Assembly (NCBI RefSeq): GCF_024198215.1
Contig: NZ_JAKCFA010000021.1
Location: 1 to 64,000, forward strand
Source: Myxococcus qinghaiensis
GTDB taxonomy: Bacteria; Myxococcota; Myxococcia; Myxococcales; Myxococcaceae
DNA length: 64,000 bases
Direction: 5' to 3'
Positions 26,840-34,321 of the stretch are shown in pieces. Under the pieces are notes generated by a model. The model ran no database searches and had not been told where the DNA came from. It saw only the letters and a program-made list of their open reading frames with translations. Both the position numbers and the translations under genes were made by a program. Each line of letters begins with the position of its first letter. The stretch's first letter is position 1.

Positions 26840-28102
26840 CTAGGTGGCGTCGGGCCTCGTCGCTGACACGGAGGCCTCCGGGACGTGCTGACGGCGTTGG
26901 AGGTGCCACAGCGAGGTCAACGTCACGCCGGCCATGAGCGACGCGTACCCCACCAGGGGCCACGCGGTGTCGCCGTCGAGCGCGACGACCAGCACCGTAC
27001 CGAGGACGCCGACGATGAGGCTCTGGACGCAGAAGTAGAGGGCGACGGCCGTGCCCGCCATGGCGCCAAAGGCCTGGAGCGCGCCATTGGCGGTGACGGA
27101 GGCGGCGAACACGATACCGGCCGCGATGACCCACATCGGCGCGACGAAGGTCCAGAGTGACGGAGGCGCGAGGAGCTGCCCGGCGGCCAGCAGCGCCGCG
27201 CCGAGCAACAACAGGAGCATCCCCCGGGTGAGGCTTCCCGCGAGTCCCCACGTGCTCACGAAGCGCCTGGCGAAGCGTGTCGTGAGGATCATCGCGAGCG
27301 CGGCGGTGGCGAAGGCCAGGCTGAACCCGAGCTCGGAGAAGCCCGCCTGTCCGATGAGGACCCGGGGCGCCGTGGAGAAGAAGACGAAGAACGAGCCCAT
27401 GGCCGCGCTGAATCCCAGGGTGTACGTCCAGAACGCGGCGCTGCGCAGGATGGGTCGGAACGCCACGCGCGGGTGTGTTCCGCCGGAGGGGCGCGTCTCG
27501 TGCCATCTCGGCAAGGCATTCAGCAGGGCCACCGTCGCCAGGAGGCCGAGGGTGACGAAGATGGCGCGCCATCCGAGGTGCTTCGCGAGCAGGGCCCCGG
27601 CGATGGGACCGAGCGCGGGAACGAAGGCCAGCATGGCGCTGAACAGGCTGTAGATGACCGTGCCCTCGGGCCGGTCCGCATAGACATCACGGACGGTCGC
27701 GAACGTGGCGACGAGGGCCGCGGACGCTCCCATGGCCTGCAGGAGCCGGAGGCCGACGAACATCGCGGCATCGGAGGTGCCCGCGAGCAGGAACGAGGCG
27801 GTCGCGAACGACAGCGCGCCTCCCAGGAGGACTCGACGCCGGCCGATGCGGTCCGACACGGGGCCAAACACCATCTGCCCGAGCCCGAGCACGGCCATGT
27901 AGAGGCTCAGCGTGAGCTGGATGATGGAGGGGGAGGTGTTGAGGATTCCGGTCATCGCCGGAACCACGGGCAGGTAGATGTCCATGGCCAGCGAGGCCAG
28001 GAGGTCGAAGGGGGCCATCAGCCACAGCGCTGCTGGCACGGAGTGCTTCCACGACAGGGTTTTGTAGTCAGGCACGATTGCATCCGCACAAATGAGGAAC
28101 AT
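26840..28102 (-). CDS. floR: FloR/CmlA-type phenicol exporter (MFS, DHA1)
   Basis: 420-residue 12-helix drug/proton antiporter. The sequence follows FloR and CmlA closely as I remember them: PFDLLASLAMDIYLPVVPAM, IIQLTLSLYM, the loop-2 motif GPVSDRIGRRRVLLGG, VATFATVRDVYADRPEG, FVPALGPIAGALL, SFFVFFSTAPRVLIGQAG and ALYFCVQSLIVGVLGT. These proteins pump chloramphenicol and, for FloR, florfenicol out of the cell. No integron, transposon or other resistance gene is adjacent and its codon use matches its surroundings, so it looks native. Start at ATG 28102 is the nearest to the family start; a GTG 30 bases downstream is possible. Confidence 0.85.
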   Translation of the reverse strand: MFLICADAIVPDYKTLSWKHSVPAALWLMAPFDLLASLAMDIYLPVVPAMTGILNTSPSIIQLTLSLYMAVLGLGQMVFGPVSDRIGRRRVLLGGALSFATASFLLAGTSDAAMFVGLRLLQAMGASAALVATFATVRDVYADRPEGTVIYSLFSAMLAFVPALGPIAGALLAKHLGWRAIFVTLGLLATVALLNALPRWHETRPSGGTHPRVAFRPILRSAAFWTYTLGFSAAMGSFFVFFSTAPRVLIGQAGFSELGFSLAFATAALAMILTTRFARRFVSTWGLAGSLTRGMLLLLLGAALLAAGQLLAPPSLWTFVAPMWVIAAGIVFAASVTANGALQAFGAMAGTAVALYFCVQSLIVGVLGTVLVVALDGDTAWPLVGYASLMAGVTLTSLWHLQRRQHVPEASVSATRPDAT

Positions 28103-28152
28103 CTGGCGGCGCTCTGCCTCTCCAGGAGAACTGGGATGAGCTGGTGCAGAGG

Positions 28153-28183
28153 GCCGCGGCAACGGTTGACGTGTCGCCGCGGC
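28153..28183 (-). promoter_or_regulatory. Repeat able to form a hairpin in the exporter leader
   Basis: GCCGCGGC occurs at 28153-28160 and 28176-28183; each copy is palindromic and the two can pair across a 15-base loop. It lies 50-80 bases before the exporter start codon. Related cmlA genes are controlled by translational attenuation in their leaders, so a regulatory stem is possible, but no leader peptide was identified. Confidence 0.3.
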
Positions 28184-28306
28184 TCACTCATCTGCGGATT
28201 CGGCTGTTCCCATCCGGCTGGCTCCTACGGGCGTCGTGTCTGCGCACGAAGGCCGGGTGCGGGTATAGCAACCGTGACGGTGCTGCTCAACCCGCCGGTC
28301 GGGTGC

Positions 28307-29434
28307 TCAGCCGCACCACAGGGGAACGCATTCCTCGTTCCGGCAGGCACTGGAAGGCGCGCAGTCCCTGCTCTCCGCACAGAAATCTTCCTCGGGGCCG
28401 TGAGCCAGACACACGGAGGGGAGGAGGCTCAACTTGCAGCGGGCCTGCAGGCAGTCGACGTACTCCCCGTTCAATCCACCGAGGTAGCCACAAGAGGAGC
28501 CAGCCTTCGGCGCCGAGACACAGGTCTGGGACCCCAAGTCGCAATAGGAGAGCGGCGCGCAATCCAAGGCGCCCGGCTCACACGCCTCTCCCAGTGCCTT
28601 CACGGCACGGCACTCCTTGGGAGAATCCTTTCCCAAGGAGGGCTGTTTCCTCGCACATCGGTACCGGAGCGAGCACTGCTCGTCGTCCGTACAAGGGCCC
28701 TCCGTCCTGCGCACGACGCAGCGTTCATTGTCGCACTGCGTATCCGAGTCCGACGAACACTTCACTCCCAAGGCACAGCGTCCGCCCGACCCCACGTCGA
28801 GGAGACACTGTCCGCCTGAGCAGGATGCGCCCTTTTCACACCGTTCCTGTGCGGTACACGCCGCGCTGGCGGGGATGTATGCGCGGCACACGCCGGGACA
28901 CCCTTCGGTGGGTTTGGTGTCGCACCACCCGCCCTGGCAGTCGGCGGTGTTCGCACACGAGCCTCCCGTGGCCACCAGGGGCGTGAAGGCAGGGCAGTCC
29001 TCCAGCAGTGTTCCTTGTGCAAGCGCCTCGAGATGTCGCTCTCCCTCGACATTCGTCTCCTCGAGGCTGAACTCTCCACAGGCCTTTGTCCGGAGGTGTT
29101 GCACGCATGCGCCAAACTCCTCGGGCCGGAACACCTGTCGCCCCGCCGCCACGCTCGCTTCGACCGAGCGACATACGACGTCCGGGTCCAGCAGTCGCAC
29201 GAAGTCCTCCACGGTTCCGCCCAGGCACTCGCTCGCGCGGGACGCGACAGTCCGAATCGCCATGTCACAGGACTCGTGCAGCATCTGCGTCGTCCGCACC
29301 CCATCGACACACACCGCCTCCTGCCCACAGTGCTGTGAAGGGAGGCACTGGAGGTCGTCCAGACACGGCACCGGCGAGAGCTGAACGGAGCAGCCCAACC
29401 ACAACACACCCAGCACCATCCAGACCGCGCGCAT
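28307..29434 (-). CDS. Cysteine-rich lipoprotein with EGF-like/Dickkopf-like spacing
   Basis: 375 residues. MRAVWMVLGVLWLGC gives a lipobox with C15. The chain holds more than 40 cysteines, first scattered (CLDDLQCLPSQHCGQEAVC), then in repeated units such as GGSCANTADCQGGWCDTKPTEGCPGVC and GPCTDDEQCSLRYRCARK that look like small disulfide domains common in myxobacterial surface lipoproteins. Last gene of the kinase cluster: its ATG lies just before the stop of the TPR-PEGA gene, so they are co-translated. Probably outer-membrane or surface exposed. Function unknown. Confidence 0.8.
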   Translation of the reverse strand: MRAVWMVLGVLWLGCSVQLSPVPCLDDLQCLPSQHCGQEAVCVDGVRTTQMLHESCDMAIRTVASRASECLGGTVEDFVRLLDPDVVCRSVEASVAAGRQVFRPEEFGACVQHLRTKACGEFSLEETNVEGERHLEALAQGTLLEDCPAFTPLVATGGSCANTADCQGGWCDTKPTEGCPGVCRAYIPASAACTAQERCEKGASCSGGQCLLDVGSGGRCALGVKCSSDSDTQCDNERCVVRRTEGPCTDDEQCSLRYRCARKQPSLGKDSPKECRAVKALGEACEPGALDCAPLSYCDLGSQTCVSAPKAGSSCGYLGGLNGEYVDCLQARCKLSLLPSVCLAHGPEEDFCAESRDCAPSSACRNEECVPLWCG

Positions 29435-29435
29435 G

Positions 29436-30314
29436 TCAGAAGCTCCCCTCGACGAAGAAGAGGGTGACGCCCGCGGCCGCCGCCACGCCCGCCACGCCAT
29501 ACAGGACGTTCGCCGTCCGTGACTTGCCTTGCGCCGAGTCGTGCAGCCGCTGGACCTCGGCCCCCTCATGCGGACGGCGGGTCAGCTCCCGCGCATCGGC
29601 GCGCGCCATGCTCCCGAGCAGCACCGCTCCCGCTGTCGCCGCCCCGGTCGCTCCAGCGGCCACCCAGGTCCAGATTCGCCCCCGCGAAGGTGCTTCCTCC
29701 GTGACGACAGACACCGGTCCGGTGGCCACTGCCGGTGTCGGCGTGAGCGCCAGCTGCAACTGGATGGGTTCGCCCGCGCGCACCTCCAGCCCTCGCTTCA
29801 GGGACAGGTGGTCCGGCAGGGTCAGCTCCAGCTCATGTCTGCCCACGCCCACCGGCCCGCTCCAGGGTGTCTGCCCACGGGCCTGACCATCCAGCAGCAC
29901 CTGGGCCCCCGAGGGCTCGCTGGCCACCGTCACAAGCGGCCGACGCGTGGCCTCCAGCCGTGTCTCCAGGTTGGCGATGAGGTTCTGGACCCCCTCCCGG
30001 TCCTGCGCCTTGGGCACCAGTCGCAGGTACTCGCGATAGGAGCTCAGCGCCTTGTCCAGCGCACCGAGCTTCTCGTAGCACTGGCCGAGGTTGTAGAGCA
30101 CCACGCCGTTGGGCACCCGCCCATACGCCTCCTCGAAGGCCGTCGCGGCCTCGGCGTAGCGAGCCTGGTCATAGAGGCGGGTTCCTCGCTCGAAGGCACG
30201 GCGTGCCTCGGTCCGAGCAGCGGCATTGGCCGCGACCGCTGGCGTGCCCGTCAGGGTCAACAACAGCGCGAGAAGGACGCGAGACGTGGCTTTGGAGGGG
30301 GAAATCATCATCAT
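29436..30314 (-). CDS. TPR and PEGA domain protein, membrane anchored
   Basis: 292 residues: signal peptide (about 1-29), a TPR block (ARRAFERGTRLYDQARYAEAATAFEEAYGRVPNGVVLYNLGQCYEKLGALDKALSSYREYLRLVP), a PEGA domain (VTVASEPSGAQVLLDGQARGQTPWSGPVGVGRHELELT) and two C-terminal hydrophobic segments separated by a basic loop. PEGA domains are surface-adhesion modules. It is in one run with the PEGA kinase upstream and the lipoprotein downstream, a set seen repeatedly in myxobacteria, and may act as a periplasmic scaffold for that kinase. Initiates at a run of three Met codons; the first is taken. Confidence 0.85.
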   Translation of the reverse strand: MMMISPSKATSRVLLALLLTLTGTPAVAANAAARTEARRAFERGTRLYDQARYAEAATAFEEAYGRVPNGVVLYNLGQCYEKLGALDKALSSYREYLRLVPKAQDREGVQNLIANLETRLEATRRPLVTVASEPSGAQVLLDGQARGQTPWSGPVGVGRHELELTLPDHLSLKRGLEVRAGEPIQLQLALTPTPAVATGPVSVVTEEAPSRGRIWTWVAAGATGAATAGAVLLGSMARADARELTRRPHEGAEVQRLHDSAQGKSRTANVLYGVAGVAAAAGVTLFFVEGSF

Positions 30315-30318
30315 CGGC

Positions 30319-31803
30319 TCAGAAGGGGTTGGGCTTGAGCTCCCGCACCTTCTTCAGCTCGGAAGCGGGCGGTTTGGGAGCTCGCGGCGCGGGCAGCTTC
30401 TTCAACGTCACGTCCACCTGTCCGCTCGGCGGAAGGCGTTCCACGGAGGCCGGGGCATGCCCTGCCAGTGAGATGACCCACGGTCCTCTGTCTTCCGTGC
30501 TGTCCAGCTCCAGTGGCGTCATCCCGAGGACGCGGCCTCCCACGCTCACCGTGGCGCCCGGAGGCTCGGAGATGATGGACACACGAAGCGGAGGTGCTGG
30601 TGTCGGAGCCTGCACCGGGGCTGATGGCGAGGGGGTCGGAGGAGGCGGGCGCGCGGCGACTGGAGGCGCTGTCTCCGGAGCTGCCTGCGTCACCGTCATC
30701 GGAGGCTTGTGATGGACGAGCAGCCAGGCTGAGGTGCCGAGCAAGGCCAGCACTCCCCCCGCCATCACCCACCGCCAGGCCCGCTGCGAGGACGAGGTGC
30801 GCTCAGGCGCCGCCACCGGGACAATGGCCGGCGGCCCCGTCATGGGAGCTGAGGTCTCGACCCGTCCTGTCACCCGTTCGAGCGGCCGGGCCTCAGACGC
30901 GAGCGCCTCCAGCTCCACGCGGAAGCGCGCCATGGAGGGGCGTACTTGGGGCTCCTTGGCGAGTGCCCGCAGCACCAGCGCATCCAGCGCTTCGGGCAGG
31001 CCCAGGTCCGGGCGTCGCAGGCTGGGGGGCTCCACCTTCGCCTCCAGGTGCTGGAGCATGGTGGCGAAGGAGTTCTCCCCATGGAAGGGAGGCGTGCCGG
31101 TGAGCAGCTTGTAGGCGAGGGCGCCCACGGCGTAGACGTCCGTGTGCGGACCCACCGCGCCGCCAGAGACCTGCTCGGGCGCCATGTAGTCCGCGGTGCC
31201 CAGGATGGCGCCCGTCTCGGTGAGCCTCTCCCCCTCCGGCAGGTTCATCTTGGAGATGCCGAAGTCCACCACCTTGACGAAGTCCGGCCTGCCTTCGCGC
31301 GACACCATCATCACGTTCTGCGCCTTCACGTCGCGGTGGATGATTCCGCGCGCGTGCGCCGCCTCCAGCGCCCGGCATATCTGCGCGAGGATGGGGGCGG
31401 CCCTCGCCAGTGACAGGACACGCTCACGCCGCAGCAGCGCGCCCAGGCTCTGGCCTTCCAACAACTCCATCACATAGAAGAGCTCGCCGCTGGTGGTGCG
31501 CCCCAGGTCCGTCACGTCGACGATGTGCTCATGGCCAATCTGGCTGGCGGCAATCGCTTCCAGCTCGAAGCGGCGACAGAAGGTGGCATCGCGAGACAGC
31601 TCACCCCGCAACACCTTCACCGCCACGCGCTTGCCCAACCCCATGTGCTCGGCCAGGTAGACGACGCCCATGGCCCCCTCGCCCAGGGGAGACAGGAGCC
31701 GGTAGCGCCCCTGGAGCACCATGGGCAACAAGGCGTCGCCATCCTGGGCGCAGAAGACGATTCCCTCCCCATATTCGCTCTGGCACCTCGGGCACCGCGG
31801 CAT
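30319..31803 (-). CDS. Membrane Ser/Thr protein kinase with zinc-ribbon and PEGA domain
   Basis: 494 residues. A short zinc ribbon (CPRC...FCAQDG, 4-23) precedes a Hanks-type kinase (about 31-290) with glycine loop LGEGAMGVVYLAEH, catalytic lysine in VAVKVL, HRDVKAQN catalytic loop, DFGISK and APE (YMAPEQ). A membrane helix (about 360-382) leads to a Pro-rich linker and an extracytoplasmic PEGA domain (IISEPPGATVSVGGRVLGMTP). The kinase should phosphorylate proteins, possibly the FHA activator encoded immediately upstream. The ATG at 31803 is the usual start for this family (MPRCPRC); one at 31833 is also open. Confidence 0.9.
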   Translation of the reverse strand: MPRCPRCQSEYGEGIVFCAQDGDALLPMVLQGRYRLLSPLGEGAMGVVYLAEHMGLGKRVAVKVLRGELSRDATFCRRFELEAIAASQIGHEHIVDVTDLGRTTSGELFYVMELLEGQSLGALLRRERVLSLARAAPILAQICRALEAAHARGIIHRDVKAQNVMMVSREGRPDFVKVVDFGISKMNLPEGERLTETGAILGTADYMAPEQVSGGAVGPHTDVYAVGALAYKLLTGTPPFHGENSFATMLQHLEAKVEPPSLRRPDLGLPEALDALVLRALAKEPQVRPSMARFRVELEALASEARPLERVTGRVETSAPMTGPPAIVPVAAPERTSSSQRAWRWVMAGGVLALLGTSAWLLVHHKPPMTVTQAAPETAPPVAARPPPPTPSPSAPVQAPTPAPPLRVSIISEPPGATVSVGGRVLGMTPLELDSTEDRGPWVISLAGHAPASVERLPPSGQVDVTLKKLPAPRAPKPPASELKKVRELKPNPF

Positions 31804-31847
31804 CGTGGAGCGGGACGTTAGCACGCGGGACATTCCTCGCAGGTGAC

Positions 31848-33200
31848 TCAGCGCACCGCGTGTTTGCGCAAGAGCTTGATGACGTGGGCCCGGTCTACCT
31901 CGGCTTCGCGAGCCATCTGACTCACATTGCCACCCGCGGCGCTCAGGCGCTGGCGCAGGTACGTCTCCTCGAAGTGGGCCAGCCAGGCCTCCTTCGCGTC
32001 CTTGTATGGGAGGTCCACGCGCACCGACGGCGTGCCCTGCGCGGAGAGCGGCGGCGCCGAGCCCTGGACGAACGCCGCATCCAGCGCGCCGGACATGGCC
32101 ACGCTGCGCTCCACGAAGTTGCGCAGCTCGCGCACGTTGCCTCGCCAGGGCATGGACATGAGCTGATGCAGCGTCTCCGCGCCGGGCGGCGTGTACGGGC
32201 GCGGCGGCAGCCCGAGCGTGCGGAAGGTCTCCTCCCACAGGTGCAGGAGCAGCAGTGACAGGTCCTCCAGATGGGCCCGCAGCGGGGGCACCGTCACCAT
32301 GCCCACCGCGAGGCGGAAGTACAGGTCCTCCCGGAACCCGCCCCGATTGACGGCGGCGCGCAGGTCCCTGTGCGTGGCGGCCACGAAGCGCACGTCCACG
32401 GGCCGGAAGGCATCCGCTCCCACGCGCTTCACCTGGCGACGCTCCAGCGCGCGCAGCAGGCGGGGCTGCACCGCGAGAGGGAGCTCGCCAATCTCGTCGA
32501 GGAAGAGCGTCCCGCCTTGCGCGGCCTCGAACGCCCCGCGCCGCTCGTGGGTGGCGCCGGTGAAGGAGCCCTTCTCATGGCCGAACAGCTCGCTCTCCAC
32601 CAGCTCCGCGGGGATGGAGCCGCAGTCCACCACCACGAAGGGGCCGGAGGCGCGCGGGCTCTGCTGATGGAGCGCCTCCGCCACCAGCTCCTTGCCCGTG
32701 CCGCTCTCGCCCTCGATGAGCACGGTGGCATCCGTGACGGCCAGCCGCGCGAGCCGCGCGAACAACGCCCGCATCGCCGGGCCCTCTCCCACCAGTCGTC
32801 CAAAGCGTGGCTCGGGGTGGAGCGGCACCACGTCCTGCTCGGCCACCCAGGTGAAGCGCACGGAGGTGTTGCCGAAGGCCAGCGTGGAGCCATCCACCAC
32901 GAAGGCGTCCATCGTCCGGACGTGGTCCACCCGCGTGCCGTTGGTGCTCTCCAAATCCCTGAGCCGGTAGCCGCCGCGCTCCCTCACCAGCTCCGCATGG
33001 AAGCGGGACACGGTGGGGTCGGTCAGCACCAGGTTGTTTCCCGGCGCGCTGCCGATGGTGAGCGTCTCGGAGGAGGAGGCCACCTCCGCGCCCGCGTCCG
33101 GGCCCACGGAGACCTGGAGCCGCACCCGCCGGACGGACAGCCCCCCCGTCATGTCCTGGGAGGCGATGACCTCGGTATGCCCTGACATGTCTGTGTTCAT
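31848..33200 (-). CDS. FHA-domain sigma54-dependent activator (bEBP)
   Basis: 450 residues. An N-terminal FHA domain (about 30-105: LTIGSAPGNNLVLTDPTVSRFHAELVRE, LESTNGTRV) binds phosphothreonine. The AAA+ core has Walker A GESGTGKE, the sigma54-contact loop in the variant form GSFTGA, Walker B GGTLFLDEIGEL and the arginine finger region. The C-terminus has a short Fis-type helix-turn-helix (NVSQMAREAEVDRAHVIKLLRKH). It lies between two Ser/Thr kinase genes, so one or both kinases probably control it through the FHA domain. Myxobacteria use many such activators in development. Start chosen at ATG 33200; ATG 33188 is possible. Confidence 0.92.
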   Translation of the reverse strand: MNTDMSGHTEVIASQDMTGGLSVRRVRLQVSVGPDAGAEVASSSETLTIGSAPGNNLVLTDPTVSRFHAELVRERGGYRLRDLESTNGTRVDHVRTMDAFVVDGSTLAFGNTSVRFTWVAEQDVVPLHPEPRFGRLVGEGPAMRALFARLARLAVTDATVLIEGESGTGKELVAEALHQQSPRASGPFVVVDCGSIPAELVESELFGHEKGSFTGATHERRGAFEAAQGGTLFLDEIGELPLAVQPRLLRALERRQVKRVGADAFRPVDVRFVAATHRDLRAAVNRGGFREDLYFRLAVGMVTVPPLRAHLEDLSLLLLHLWEETFRTLGLPPRPYTPPGAETLHQLMSMPWRGNVRELRNFVERSVAMSGALDAAFVQGSAPPLSAQGTPSVRVDLPYKDAKEAWLAHFEETYLRQRLSAAGGNVSQMAREAEVDRAHVIKLLRKHAVR

Positions 33201-33248
33201 TTCCTTGTCACGGCGCAAAGCCTGTCCGACGCCAGGGAAGCCGCCGCT

Positions 33249-34256
33249 TCATGACTCCTCCTCACGCAGCGCGAGCAGTACGGCCGAGAATGGACCGCGG
33301 TGACTTGCCTCACGTGAGGCGCCAGGCGCCGTGGCTTCCGAGGCGAGCGTCTCCGCCACCATCTCCGCCACGCGCCAGGGCTGCTCACTCTCTCCCTGGC
33401 TGTCCACGGCCGCCAGCGCCCGCGCCATCTCGCCCGCGGAGGTGTAGCGCTCCGCGGGGTGTCGCCGCAGGGCGCGCAGCAGCACGTCCGCGAGGGCGGG
33501 GCCCGCCGCGCGCCGCAGGTCCTCCGTGGGCGCGAGCCGCGCATCCCGCACGGCGAGCAGGAGCTGCGCGTCATTGGTGGCGGAGAACGGCCCCTGGCCC
33601 ACCACCGCTTCATGGAGGAGCACCGCGAGCGAGAAGAGGTCCGCGCGGCCGTCGAGCGGCCCGCCCTGGACCTGCTCGGGGGACATGTACCGGAGCCTGC
33701 CGCGCGTGCTGCCCGGCGCGGTGTGCGAGCGAGTCCGCAGGCCCTTGGCGATACCGAAGTCCGCCAGCTTCACGTCCCCGGTGCGGCCCAGCAGCACGTT
33801 GGCCGGGCTGATGTCCCGGTGGACGATGCCGAGCAGCTCGCCCCGGGAGTCGCGCAGGCCATGCACATGCTCCAGCGCGTGAAGCAGGCTCAGCCCCACG
33901 TAGCGCACCAGCGGTGGAGGCAACGCGCGCTTCGCGGCGAGGACGCGGCCCAGGTCGACACCGTCCACGTATTCCAGCACCAGGTAGGGGCTGCCGTGCT
34001 CCACGCCGTAATCCAGCGCGGAGACGACATGCCCATGCCCGAAGGTGGCCATGAGGCGGGCTTCCTCGGCGAACATCTGTCGGTAGGTCTCCTGGGCGGC
34101 GAGCCCCGGCAGCATGCGTTTGATGACCACGGGCTTCTCGAAGCCGTCAGGCCCGGGGAGCACCGCGAGGAACAACTCCGCCATCCCACCGCGCGCAAGA
34201 CGCGAGCACAGCCGATATCGGCCGAGCCTCTCGGGTTGCTCTGGAAGCTCCGCCAC
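33249..34256 (-). CDS. Soluble Ser/Thr protein kinase
   Basis: 335-residue Hanks-type kinase: glycine loop LARGGMAELFLAV, lysine in PVVIKRML, catalytic loop HRDISPANVLLG, DFGIAKG, and SPEQ in place of APE. The tail (about 280-335) lacks a membrane helix, so it is cytoplasmic. HRDISPAN with Ser in the +1 position is common in myxobacterial kinases. It stands first in the kinase-activator-kinase series and is preceded by the 902-residue papain-like gene. GTG 34256 is used as start. Probable partner: the FHA activator 48 bases downstream. Confidence 0.9.
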   Translation of the reverse strand: MAELPEQPERLGRYRLCSRLARGGMAELFLAVLPGPDGFEKPVVIKRMLPGLAAQETYRQMFAEEARLMATFGHGHVVSALDYGVEHGSPYLVLEYVDGVDLGRVLAAKRALPPPLVRYVGLSLLHALEHVHGLRDSRGELLGIVHRDISPANVLLGRTGDVKLADFGIAKGLRTRSHTAPGSTRGRLRYMSPEQVQGGPLDGRADLFSLAVLLHEAVVGQGPFSATNDAQLLLAVRDARLAPTEDLRRAAGPALADVLLRALRRHPAERYTSAGEMARALAAVDSQGESEQPWRVAEMVAETLASEATAPGASREASHRGPFSAVLLALREEES

Positions 34257-34321
34257 ATGCGCAGCATATCCGGAGATTTCCGCGAAGGGAGGCGAGTCGA
34301 CTCACCCATCCAGGGCGTGAA

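Noticed and set aside
26840..28102. Recent acquisition of a resistance gene on a mobile element
   Set aside because: No transposase, integron, inverted repeats or composition shift around the exporter gene.
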